Under the pieces are notes generated by a model. That model did not search any database and was not told where the DNA came from. It saw only the letters and a list, made by a program, of their open reading frames with translations. A stretch of 64,000 bases of DNA, taken from Monomorium pharaonis. Lineage: Eukaryota; Arthropoda; Insecta; Hymenoptera; Formicidae. How positions within the stretch are numbered: position 1 is the first letter of the stretch; each line of letters opens with the position of its first letter. A program made the position numbers and the translations under genes. The stretch lies in contig NC_050477.1 of NCBI RefSeq assembly GCF_013373865.1, positions 5,354,869-5,418,868 on the forward strand, read 5' to 3'. Shown piece after piece: positions 24,831 through 37,642 of the stretch.

Positions 24831-25797
24831 GTTGACTATATGTAGCTGAAACTAGCAGCCAAAGGCAACAGCCTGCGCCGAACAGCCAGGGCCAACGTCA
24901 TATAGGCGTATCCAGGAGACACCATTCAATCAAACGTTAAAAATTCCCTGGTTATGAAACTTTCATTCGCAATCGATATTAACTGTTTAGTGGTTTTTTA
25001 AATTGTTAATTACGTTAGTCAAATAAATTCAAAGAACGCTGTCTTCAAATTTCTACAAAAATATTTTTTGAAGTCTAGAACGACTTAATTAACCGTATAT
25101 GAAAAATTTTTATGAAAATGCGTTTTTGCAAAACATAGTTGATTACCAGAATAATGCAACGATTTTTTTTGTAAGGTACATTACCGCTTTTTGCCGCACC
25201 CAGGGCCGACGATGAAAACGTAGCGGTTTCACGGCTCCAAACAATAAAAATTATTTAAAAAAATATTTATAACAACGAAAAAAACGCACGTCCTCCCGTG
25301 AATAATCGATCATTCGATTGTACGTTACGGAAAGATATTTCCAGCCAAATTTGGAGGAAATCGTACCATGCGTTTAGGCGTGAGGCGCAAAAAACAATCA
25401 AAATTAATTTTTTAATTATTTATAACTATTAGGAAAATGCACGTCCTCTCGCGAATGATCGATCAGTCGATTGTACGTTACGGAAAGATATTTCCAGCCA
25501 AATTTGGAGGAAATCGTATTTTGCGTTTAGGGGTGAGGCGCGGAAAACGATAAAAATTAGTTAAAAAAATTTATAACAATTGGTGAATTACAAGTCTTGT
25601 CGCAAATGATCGATTATGTATTATAATGACTAAACTCTATGCAAATTTTTCAAAGTTTGTTAAAAATCTCATAACCAGGGAATTTTTAACGTTTGATTGA
25701 ATGGTGCCCCCTGGAAACGCTTATATGACGTTCAACCCTGGCCGCTCGACGTTTGGCTGCTGCCTTTAGCTGCTAGCTTCAGCTACATGTTGACTAT
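24831..25797. mobile_element. Non-autonomous fold-back DNA transposon, Mutator-like (949 bp plus 9-bp target duplication)
   Basis: The element spans 24840-25788 and is flanked directly by identical 9-bp copies of GTTGACTAT (24831-24839 and 25789-25797). Its ends are terminal inverted repeats of about 118 bp (24840-24957 and 25669-25788), starting ATGTAGCTGAA on both sides and sharing an uninterrupted stretch that includes ACGTTAAAAATTCCCTGG. Long inverted repeats with a 9-bp duplication fit Mutator-like elements; this class assignment is an inference. The interior holds diverged tandem units of about 150 bp and no transposase, so movement would need an enzyme supplied elsewhere. Confidence 0.85.
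25286..25625. repeat. Internal tandem units of about 153 bp inside the fold-back element
   Basis: Two well-matched copies begin GCACGTCCTC at 25286 and 25439 (153 bp apart). They share the block from TTGTACGTTACGG through CCAGCCAAATTTGGAGG. A third, truncated copy follows at about 25590 (TCGCAAATGATCGATTA), and traces of a unit precede the first. The array lies between the two terminal repeats. Confidence 0.85.
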
Positions 25798-28700
25798 TAT
25801 TTAATCCGCGAGACCTTGTTATCGCACTTGTATCAGTAACTAGGATCGCACGGGTATGCCATTATTACTTTGTCAACAAAGTACGCAACATTTATGTGTC
25901 CCGGAAGTAATTAATCTCGCGGGAGAATATCGCCAGCGGCGACTGAAATTAATCGCACTCTTCGTCTTCGTCGAGTTATTTGTCGTCCAATCACCAATCG
26001 ACTTAAGTAATCTGTGAATTTATCAAGCAAGCGTTCAAAAAAAAAACAGATTGATTTGTATCTTTAAAAAATCAAACAAAACAAAAAAACTCTTATTATA
26101 ATTCAACAAAAATACTGTATAATATAATATATCTTTAAAATGTAGTTATAATATTTACACACAAATTTTATGTGTAATGATGTAAAATATTAATTAACGA
26201 ATCAATTTTATAATATAAATTTTTATTAAATAGTCAAAACATCATATCAATTAAATAGAACATAACTTCTATTTTAATAAAATATAATTTCATTAAACTG
26301 TATCAGCTTTCTTCAATTTATAATTATAAATGTCTATTCATTGGAATATATAAAACATCCGGCGGATCATAATCTTTTATCTATTATTACTAACTGTTTT
26401 ACTCGATTGCAATACGTTTAAACGAGTTCGGTATGCGTCATGGAATTGTTTGGCCATTTCTCATCTCCGCGTCATGCAGACTAATGCATATTCGATTTAC
26501 ATCAAGTAACTGATATTAGGTCAAACGTGCGAACTTAACTATCAAACTATGACTCCAGTGCAAGATTTACACAAATTAAAAATTTTCAGCATACTTTAGA
26601 GATAAAAATTTAAAAAAATTTATTTAGCCATAATTCTTACCTCATTTAATTATGTATATATTTATCTATTTATTAAATAGAATTATCTCAATTTTAGAAA
26701 CAAAAATATTAAAAGTGACAAATATCAAAGAATACAAAATAAAAAATATAATAGAGGAAGATCACCAAACTAGCCTCCTAAAGCGGCACCTCTTTATTTT
26801 TCGAAAACTAAACCTTACACTCTATTAATACTAATAAAAATATAATCTGTTCAAATATAAAAAAAATAAAAACTTATGTACTTTTATCACAAAATTAGTT
26901 TATTAATTTATTTGGTAGTTAACTCTTGCATTACGGGACCGAGAGTGTAGCGGGACCGGCGTCCGCATTCGGTGGCTCTAAATCTTTACTGCAAACAACG
27001 TGTCGTGAGTCTGATAATTCTGAATCAATCTCGAGACGGACGTGAGCGAGAATGTGTAAGACGATTTCCGTCTTCCAGCGAGGAAGAGGAGCGTATTAAA
27101 CGTAATCGTCGGAAACATCAATTCTCATTAGAGCGTAGGAGACGCATATCGCCGCCAACACTCACCGGGACGGTGGCAGATTGTAAAACGTTAAACAATG
27201 TAACACGTGCATGCTCGTTAAGCATTTGTGTGCGTAAGGTCAGGGCGCAACGCGTGTCGTCGCACGCCTCTGACATATTCATTTAGTTGCAAAACTATAA
27301 CGTTCTTAATACCCAAACAATTGGAGATATTTCAATAAAAAATAAATTACTCGAAATATAACAAATTTTTATGTCAATTTATATATTCAATATTTCTAAA
27401 AAAGTGTAAATCACTTCTAATATTTCTAAGTATGATAAAGTATGCTTAAGACCGGAAAATCATACATCTTAGTAAACCTAATACTTCCACCACTAAAAAA
27501 AATTTGAATTCACATAATTATGTGCTAATTTATTGCTCTAGTCCCGAATTTTGTACTTTTATCCGTTCGCAGAAAATTAAAAACAAAAGTGAGGATGCTA
27601 GATTAGATTAAAATATAATGATTTGAAGTTTCCAACTTGCACAATAATTTTAAAATTTTCAAAATGCACAAAGTTGCAAGAGTAAAGTACCTAAAAGAAA
27701 TTAGGTGTTGCATCGAATTTGGTATCAAAATAATTTATTTTTTATTTTTGGTTCCTACCATATACGCCGTTTTGCATGCAATTACATATCTCGTGACATA
27801 TCGCATTCATAATGTGAAATGTGCGGAAAATATCGCCGAGATTTCGCAGCCGCGAACAAACTGAAGATAGTTCATTATCGCTGGACAGGATACGCGATTT
27901 TAACGAATCTTTTCGTGCGCGTCTCTCGCACGAGCGCACGCACGACGCGACGCGAGGATGCAATGCGACACGAGTAAAGGTTGATTAATTGACGATTAAT
28001 TCCGTAGAAATATATGCGCGGCGATGATTAATGGTCGATGTGCGGGATAGAAGAAGTCGGTAATTAAGGGAAATTTTACCTGGGATTCTTCTCGTTCAAT
28101 TATTGACGTGATAAACGCGTATACACGTGCAGCACATTATAATAATGTCAAATTAAAATCTCAATCTAGCAATTTGTTTATACATTATAATATAGTATAT
28201 TCAGAAAATGTCACGATTCTCAATATAGAAAGACATATCAGAATAATTGGCATGTATTTAAATGTAATATAAATCACAAGTTTTTTAGTAAATGAGAGTA
28301 TCCGGGTTCTGGTACTCGGGAAAAAAGAGGGAAGTTTTACTCTCAAGGAGGGAGGAAATTTTTAGGACGCGTGGTCAGAGAGACTCGCGCAGGATTCCCG
28401 TGGGAATCGCGGAGTGATATACCGAGGTGTGGTGTTAGACAAATTTATTAGCATTTCAATGGAAAATACGCTAGACACGCATAACGTGGCTAAGCCGCGC
28501 GCAAGAACCTCAACGGCGATAAATAATGCTGCATGGTGTCGTATGTCGAGGATACGCGGGGGGGAAGGGGGGGATTAGGGTAGAGAGCTCGCGTAAGTAA
28601 CTTATAAATATAAATGTAAGAACGGACGAATCCCTAAACAAATGCAGAAGTAAAGAACGGAAATGTAAAATATATATTTATTTTGCAAATTATATTATTA

Positions 28701-30795
28701 GAGATAAAAATGCAAGCGTGAAATGTCAGTGTAAAATAGAGTTGTTTTACTCGAATCATTTCATACACAATAATAACGAGATTGTAAGACATAGTGCAAT
28801 TGCAACATGGTACGAAATATTCGCAGTTATCTCGACGTGAGATGCCAAAAAACCTGTTATCTTCGACGTCGCGAATCGCGACGACGGTGCGTTAGAAAAG
28901 ATTACACGTTGCAGCGGGCGCGAGGCAACCTGATCGCGCACGCAACTGCTGATGCATGTGCAACACGCGCAAACGTTGTGGCGCGCCGCGTGCGGTTCAC
29001 ATGCGCTTGAAACCTGCAGCCGTTGCGGCAGGAATGCGTCCATTACACCCAGGTAGATCTAAGTGGAATGTCAATGAGGCGCATTGCGGAAATTTGCTTC
29101 TACGGAAAACCGTAATTCAACTCTCCTCCGAGCGAACGAACGAACGGCGACGTCGTTGGTCGTTCTCGCCTCTCGCCGTGCGTTATTTTCCTCGCGCAGG
29201 TTAAGTTGCAACAATCGTTGGGCGTGTGAGAATAGGTGCAACGGTACAGGCTTTATACCTCGCGTAAATATTTGTCGCCGTAAACGTCGTCGTTTGGGAC
29301 TCGCGGAAACGCCGCGTATACTTACGCGCATACGTGCATTAATTGTTGCAAACGGCCGATAAAGATCTCACGAGATATATTCACCGGGTGTTCAAGAATA
29401 ACCGGACTATCATAAACTGTTGTAGGAAATTCTCCGTCGGTTTATAAAGTAGTCTCTCTTGATGAATATATCGTCGGATCAACGACGTTTGAATGATCGG
29501 AAATAAAAAAAACGTCGAATATGAATTTAAAAAATTAAATATTAGTTTCCGTTTGATATTTGCTAATGTTTAATGGGATTTTCAATAAAATAGATGAGAT
29601 TTAACAAAAAAATTGACTTCCAGAAAATTTTAAAAGAATCTCTGAAACAATCTATATTTTTGATACGCAAATGCTCGTTTTAAAAGTGATTTATTCGAAT
29701 CGTTAATCATTACTGACTGAACAGTTTTTTAGTGGTCGTCGTGATGTGAAGAGACGATCGTTCTCGCTAATAGGAGAAATGTAGCTTATCTTGTACAAGT
29801 CGCGCTGATTTACGCGGACGCTTTTATGATCTCTCCAAAATAACAAAGTAAGATGTTGAAACAGAAACGAGTGAATGTCCGGAAGAGCCTACAAAGTGAT
29901 GCGAAAAGAGTATTATTCAAGTATTCTCCTCAAATTTTACCAAAACATCTTAGAAAGTGTTATCGATATAGCAATTTTTATGAAAGAGTGATAAGTATTA
30001 ACAGAAAAAAAGGCATCTAATTAAAATGTATATATATTTAAATTTACAAATATAACGAGAAAGATTATTTGACTGATTAATGTACAATACGATTATCTTA
30101 ATTTATTCTTCCTGTAATAATAAATTCACTTACGACAGATTTTTACGACTCAGTTTCCTAATAGGATATGTCGAGCAATGTTGCAAATTGCTACCCGCGT
30201 CGTCGGTGGCTCGTAAGTTAATAAAGTTTTCCATTAGATGATTGATTGCATAATGCAGCAACAACGGAATGATTGTTAACGCGGTGGTAGCGGGCGATTA
30301 TGAATTATGACGGCATTGCAAGCAATTTCAACAAGTTTATATGCAGCCACATCGAGGGCAGACGTCAATTTCGCCTTCGTGGAACGCGTTCCAATTGCAA
30401 GACAAATATGTTGCGCCCGCAATTGCAGACCGCTCTCGTTGCGAATGCAACGATTTTAACCCCCGTACACTTTTTCTCACGTCGTAAACACAAACTATCC
30501 GAGCTCATCTGCAATTACTAGAAAAGCGCTCCAGATAGTTGCGTACAGCAGTTATTTTGTAACTCTAACAGTGTCCAAATCTTAATGTATTTAATCTGTT
30601 GAGATATTTCAAAATAAATTTACTACTACTAAATTTACTAATTCAATTTATTATTTTTATATATCACAATAATTAAAATCATGTTGTCATTCCTAATACC
30701 TACAATCTTAGCAACACATTTTAAATGTAATTAAAAAATCTAGAATCTACATTATTATTAATTATAATGAGCATTGCAGAAATTCTTTATACTGT
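25798..30795. other. Intergenic or intronic tract, no supported gene
   Basis: AT-rich blocks alternate with CpG-rich patches at 26930-27290, 27880-28600 and 28800-29370. ORFs of 60-104 codons occur on both strands in the patches. They are arginine- and serine-rich, typical of CpG-rich non-coding DNA, and no domain is visible. Confidence 0.5.
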
Positions 30796-30841
30796 CAATA
30801 AACAATTATTTATTAACTTGAAAATAAATAATTATTTATTG
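30796..30841. repeat. AT-rich hairpin, 19-bp arms
   Basis: Inverted repeat starting CAATAAACAATTATTTATT with an 8-nt loop and the complementary arm ending ATTATTTATTG; one mismatch in 19 pairs. It abuts the larger hairpin that starts at 30844. Confidence 0.8.
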
Positions 30842-30843
30842 AT

Positions 30844-30957
30844 TTGGAAAATTAATATAACATTTTAATATTGCAAAATAAATTAGCTAATTAGCGGTAA
30901 ATTTAATGGTCAAATTTATCTTACAATATTAAAGTGTTATATTAATTTTCCAAAATT
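30844..30957. repeat. Long near-perfect hairpin or short MITE (about 114 bp, 40-bp arms)
   Basis: Left arm begins TTGGAAAATTAATATAACA; the right arm is its complement with only about three mismatches over 40 bp. The loop is about 30 nt. It has no coding content. It may be a MITE or a source of hairpin RNA if transcribed. Confidence 0.8.
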
Positions 30958-33900
30958 CATTCTCGCGTCTGGCTGCAATGTGCTCAGAGTGCATTCCTCG
31001 CTCAGCAAGTGGACACTTCATTCGGCAGCCTAATCGCGTCTACGTGCGAATGCTTTAATATTACATCTTTAAACACGACAGCGAGTCTCTCGGGCCTTCG
31101 GCACGACGCGAATTGCGAAACCTGTAATTTATGAGCGTGCCGCGGCACACTGCGGCCCGTTGTTGTAGGTGGCTGTTTGTATAATGCACGTACGTAGGTA
31201 AGCGGCAGCAACGGTACATACAACCACGACGGAGAGGAGTGGCCATCGTTCATTGTTGCAGCAACAATGCACCGACATATGTCGCGACGGCGACACGCTG
31301 TCCTTGCACCGCGAACGACCCACGGAAAAAAAGAGGCGAGGAGGGAGGGAAAAAAAAGGGAGGAGCGGAAAGGAAGGGAGGAGAAGAAAACCGGGTCCTG
31401 TCGCGCGTCTCTGTGCGTTGACCTTAATCACGAGAGGCTTTCCAGCCACCCACTGCGACGGCGGCCCGATTACGCGAAAATAACGTGCTTTCTTCGCCGA
31501 ATCGCGCGTTGCGTAAGAGAAACACGAGCCAACACGAACCGAAACGCCGCCACGCGAAAGCGGTGCAATGAATGCATTATTTCACGCGGGGCAATATATC
31601 TCTCGCGTTCGCGCGAAAGATGAACTCCCGCGACGAGCAGATGGTAAAATCAACAAACTGTCCGGCAACTGCTGAACGAACTTAACGATAAATAATAAAT
31701 TAACGTATCGTTACGTGCAACTAGTGGTGTCCTATGCAATTAAATATAATTTATATAAAATCCAGGGGAAATTATGTCAAAGGTTCGTACTTGATCATCG
31801 AACTCCCTCAAAATTTCGTACTATTTGAGTGAATTGTAGAATGTCGTATGGACAAGCGGACTTTTGTAACTTTTGTAACGATAATTACACGTTTTAGTTT
31901 TGTTTCTGGTATTTAAATAATTTGTATATTTCAATCTGGGATAATAGCAGCAGGACCGATTGTTTTAGCAGGACGCAGCGACGCTGTATCGCCGCGCACG
32001 TTTCACGTATGTACCTAATGCATACTTTGTCGTTACGTAATGCATGCGCCTCTCCTCCTCAAGGTTGGCTCCACGGACCCGATCCGGTGTTCCCGGGGCC
32101 GTGTGTTACGCTTTGGGAATTACCGCGCTCATTAGTGTACGAGAACAAAGCCGAAGTCCATGGATACGTTAATGTTTCCGGTCTCTCGACCGCACCATTA
32201 AAAAAAAAATCTCTATCCTCTTTCAGGAGACACGTGCTGATTCTAAACAATGTTTTCGAGACGAAGAGAAACAACGAGCAGGAAACACGCCGAGTTTGTT
32301 AACGCAAATTTTACAATGTTGCGGCCTCTGTCTTTTATCGAGCAAATTTTTAGAGAAACGTCATATCTCATTGGAATATCTGGAAAAAAAAACCTGAACT
32401 GGCAAAATGATCGAGTGCAGTTGTTTAAGGACGAAAGAAATACATTGGATCTCTGGATTTCGTCGCGAATAGAATGAGATATGTTTTTTGGGAAAGACTT
32501 TATACATCTTTTGTTTAATGTATCTTTTTCCTTTAAAAATACTTTCAACGCTTCGTAACGCAAAGTTACTTTCAAACACAGATCAGAATTCATAATTGTC
32601 AAGAGTAATAGGAGATAATTTTTCAGACGACCGTAACAAACTCGAGAAGATCCTGCGCCACGGAATAGTTTGCCGCCATTGATGATAAGCGACGCGTGCA
32701 ATAATCGCATAATCGCATCGTATTTACACTGACACGAGCGGGGTCCTCAAGGATCTTTAACCACCTAAATGACACTTCGTATATTAGTCCACTTTGTATG
32801 CCACCTTTAACCGCTATCCCTTAAGCACGTAATCTGGCTACGTGGGCAGGGAATGCGTAACTAACTTATTGTTTAATTCTAAGGAGCGTGACGGCGAAAT
32901 GATTCGATCGCCGATTCAACATTAGAATGTTCACGCGCTGCTGCTGCGTGTTTAATATAAAAATTGCGGACTGATTGCAATCATTGTTTAAAACGATCAC
33001 GTTGCGGAGCAATGTTAAACAATTATTTGACAGAGAACATTTATAATTTTTACATCGTGTACCTAACTCCTTTACGCACCGAAAGAAAAGTTTGGTAATT
33101 GGCCAATTAAATATTTGGTTAATATGACTAAAAAATAATTGCATTTTTCTAAATGTGTAGTGAGTATTCTCAGATGTGTGATTATATTTTATTGGCATTG
33201 TTTACTCAACATTTGGTAGTTACATATTATTATACTTTTTTTCTGCATTAAATTGCTATCGAATAAAAAATTAATGAAGAAACTATAATAACAGAATCAA
33301 CTCTCATTCGAATCGGTAACAAAATAGCCGAACGGCAATTAAATTGCGCATGAAATTTACGCACATGATAAGAAATCAACAAACTAATAAGATTTAATGA
33401 TAGTGTCGAGAAATCGCGTCTATCATGTAATCGAAACGGATGTGCACAGATCGATTCCACACGATCTTCCTTGGATCGGAGAAATAGTCGGTAGTCTGTA
33501 ATTGCTGTGACGAGGTAATTATCGTCGAGATAATCGCCGTATAAGAAAACACCGATGGTCTGCAGGCAAACGGGTTCATTACAGTAGCGATCTCCCGCGG
33601 ATCGAATTTACGTAAGAGTCTGGGAACTCAAAAAATCCTTGTGCGATTTATGCGACGCGTTACGCAAAAAAGAAAAAGGGAAAATGGAATGCGCGGTGAA
33701 ACGGCGAAATAAATCACGTCGGTGTACCGATGTAAGTCGCGCTAGGAGTCACGGATAATGGGACAACTGATGAATAGCAATTTTTAATTCTGGAACACCG
33801 TTTGCAAAACGCAACTGTACTCGAAAGAAACTTTCCAAAGACGCGAATTAACAGAAACTTTATTCATAACTATATTATAATTTATCGTAAGTAAATTTGA

Positions 33901-36900
33901 ATCATAATTTCCGTTAAAATAATATGTAAATAAATTATGTGCACACGAGCGTAATTTCTCGTTTTCATGTATATTATTTCTTATTTCTCTTGAGAAATAA
34001 ACGATTGGCCAAGGTGTCACACCTTCGTGTACCATCTATGCGCCTCGATGCCGCCGTTGTACGTATGTATACGCGTATTTAAAAACGGCACCGTCGCACA
34101 TTACGAATTATGGATTCTGGGCCCGATCCTACGCAGGCCGGTCACGACGCAAATAAACCGTACGCGCTTTTCCGCCGAGCCTAAGGCTCGATTCCGAAAT
34201 TTGACTTGCTAATAACGACGGCTGGTTGGTTAGTGCCGGTACACCGGCGCACTCCGGTACGCACGTGGACATGCCGGTGCTTTGCAAGTCTAATTCTGGC
34301 AGCGCGCGCTTGCACGGTTATTAATTACAGCGCCGCCTTTCACGAATAGATTCCGGCGTGGTTTTGGAAAATTCCTCGGGTTGGGGGAAATCGCGAAATT
34401 GGTCTCCCCGCGAGAAAAGAATCCGCGTTCTTCGAATATACATTTTTTTTTAACAGTATAAAACCTGCAATCATTATATGAGAGAATATAAAGTTTTTTT
34501 TAACTCAATAAACTTAAACAAGCATAATTTGCTCACGTAACAAAGTTTTGTCAAGAAAAATACATTTATCTTTATTCTCTCAAAAATAATTTTTATTATA
34601 AATAAAGAGAATAAAATACCGCGCAAGAGGAAAAATATTTTCAAACCAAAAATGAGAATTGTTTAATATTATTATTATCAAAACGGTCATATTGTGTCCT
34701 TTAGATAATTTTATTATAACGTTAAAATAAAAATATTATGTTTTGCATGAAATTTAAAATGATCAAACTCTTTGAAGAAAATTTCCTACTCTTGCTCACA
34801 TGTGAAATAATAATGCAAAAATAATAATTTTTTTCTGTGCAGTCCGCACAGAAATATTATTGTGTGCTTTTTTATCGCGGTTCTCAATACCCGCACGTGT
34901 AATTCTTGTCCTGCATGAATCATCCCGTGTAAACGTACCGCAGGACTTGCAAAAATAATCGCAAAGAGCATCGTCACATGCGTTAATTTGCGTCAGAGAA
35001 AATCGCGAGAAGACGGCACCACTTAGCGCGGCGAACAAATAAACGGACGTCGTATCGATCGGGAAAATAATAATCACTGTGAGCTCGTCTAAATCGCGTT
35101 ACTGCGTTTCGTTGCCGACCTTGCGATCCTGCGGGTGCATTCGCATCACAACAAATCTGAACATCCTATCCAATTTGAAATAAATTCTACGTAATTCTTT
35201 AAAATTCTTTAAAGAATCTACAAAATTTCAATATATTCTGAAATAAACTTTTTAATTCTTCGATTTCTATATAAATTCGTAAAAGTATTATTCTGAAAGT
35301 AATAACAAGAGTTTGGATTAATATTCGCTGCAAATACTGGAATGGCGAGGCGTTTATTATTGGCCGTACAATCTCGCACGCGTGGCTTTCGATTGCGCTC
35401 TGTGAAATGTCAGTTGCTGCATTTTCCCGCGCGTATGATGGGTTTATCGAGATCTAACAACTACTGTTACAATGTTACCATACCGTATCCCATTATCCAA
35501 TTCCATTATTTATGTCAATTATTATGGCTAATAACTCACAAAGTGTCCAGCGTGACCTGGATAGCACAGAAATGATTTATAACTATCCGAGATAAATGCT
35601 ACGAGAATCCAAGATATATCGCAGATTGATCGACTCGATTTTTGCATCAAATGTTCATAAATTATAAATCCTTTATTCAAAAGAGTCAATCAAGATAAGA
35701 TCTTTAAATGGCACTTTACTCTTTTCATTTATTTCTTCTTTTGTATCTTATTCAATTACATCTTCTAAATATGTATTTTCAAACATTCCTATTATTTTTA
35801 TTAAACAGTGCACGATTAATAGATTATATAATTATTAAAGAATATAAAAGAAACAGAAAGAGAGAGATAATGTTTCAAAAAAATCTGTGTAGAATTATAA
35901 CAAACCAAAATATTAATTTTTCATTTAGACATAAGACTGTATATGAGAAATTGATATAAATTAATATCAAAATATCAAGTCAAGGATTGAACTTGTGAAG
36001 GTTTCCTAGCGCAACCTCGACAGCGCGATAGTGACGAAACACTTTTGTAAGCGAGCCAGAATCACGTTTTTCCGTGATTATTTGGATTATTTGGCGGACG
36101 ATGTTCTTGTGTGAACAACACTAACATAAACACTCATCTAAAGAGCAGCTTTACGGCTTTACGTGAGAAATCTCCTTCACGAGATCCGCAGTCATGCGAG
36201 CCGGAAAAAGGAGGAAGGCGCGTTAATCGACAAATAATTGATTGAAGCCTCGCATGGGAAAATCACCGCGATTTTTAAATACATTATGCAAAAAGATATA
36301 GCAAGACATTATTTAAAACTCCTTCAAGATTACGTTATTACTACGCTTTTTTTTAAATAAAACCCATAAACGTGAGTGACAATAAACATTTTGCAAAAAA
36401 ATGCCGAAAGATAAATATCAAACTACGCAGAACTTTTAACTTTATCGAATAGAATATTAAAAATTATCATTGCAGTTATCTGTTTATTACGTTCTTCGTT
36501 ATGTTCCCATACTCGTTAATGATTCGAAAAGCAGAGACACGCTAGACATGGGATTGAGCCTGATTGGCAGCGAGTGTAATCTCGAGTTTCCCTGCGACAT
36601 TGTACAAACAGAATGACGAAATGCCAGACCGATGCCAAGAGCATCTTTGTTCTTCGATTATTTCGGACCTGGCACGTCTCAAGAGATCGAAAGCCATCGT
36701 CTCGAACTCTTCCGAGAAATTCCATCTGTCATGTCATAAGACACGCTCTTAATCTTTATTTGATTATCATTATTTGATTGTCTTATCATTCGCTTTATTT
36801 TTAATTAATGCAGATATTGAATCAACGAAATTAGGTATAATGTTTGTGATTTAAGTTTAATATTATGTTTCTAAAAAAAAATATGTATTTTTATATTATA

Positions 36901-37490
36901 AATATTAATTCTATCACTATTTGTTTGAAAGAAAATAAAACTGTCTACATTATTTTCTATTATTGTTGATAACAACCTAATGACGCGTGGTTATATTAAA
37001 TAATCAAATTCTTATTGCTTTTTATTTGATAAAGTATCTTCCATCTGTCGTTTATGTTGTTCATGTAAGAGAAATGCGTATCTATTACTAGTATATGGTT
37101 CCATTTGTTTCGCAATGCATTGACGTCTTCTCAATGAGGTCACAGACGTGCAATTTCAATTCCGTTGGCACACTAGGTAAGAGAGAAGCACGATACATAT
37201 ACCGGAAACTCTGGCATGACGTCCGAATCGACGCAGCCCACGTGCCCCTCGAGAAACTTTATGTAACATTATGTAAAAGAAAGAGAGAGAGAGAGAGAAA
37301 GAGAAAGAGAGAGAGAGAGATGCAAAGAAGTCAAAAAAAGAAGGAAGAAGCGGAGGCATTGTATCTTCTTGAATAGCAAATGCAACTAATAAGTATTCCT
37401 ATGCAATCGCACATGTGAATTATGTACGCGTGTAAATTCATTCGAATCTTTTTTCACGTAATATATTTTTCATATAAATAATAATATTAA
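30958..37490. other. Intergenic or intronic tract, no supported gene
   Basis: A CpG-rich island at 31000-31650 and smaller ones near 32000-32170, 34020-34430 and 34900-35150 carry ORFs up to 126 codons with no domain or splice context. A GA-rich microsatellite lies at 37280-37320. The intervening DNA is AT-rich with stops in all frames. Confidence 0.5.
37280..37320. repeat. (GA)n microsatellite
   Basis: GA dinucleotide run with AAA interruptions; it causes Arg-Glu repeats in the overlapping ORF. Confidence 0.9.
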
Positions 37491-37492
37491 TA

Positions 37493-37642
37493 GCGTTTTC
37501 GACCGACCTGAGTTAATCGCTCCGGAAGCGACTAATAACGTCATAAAGCCAATTATTTTTCTGAAGAATAGTATAACTCTGATTGGCCAGTTCTAGAGGA
37601 AAAGAACCTGAGACGAATTAATCCAGCTCCGGTCGAAAACGC
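37493..37642. mobile_element. MITE with GCGTTTTCGACCG termini (about 150 bp)
   Basis: The ends are exact inverted copies of GCGTTTTCGACCG (37493-37505 and 37630-37642). Weaker inverted similarity (TTAAT and CCTGAG/CTCAGG blocks) extends to about 40 bp. It is non-coding. The target duplication is not clear: ATA lies next to the left end and one base away from the right end. Confidence 0.72.

Noticed and set aside
31922..32302. 126-codon plus-strand ORF
   Set aside because: No recognisable domain, no splice context, and antisense frames are also open.
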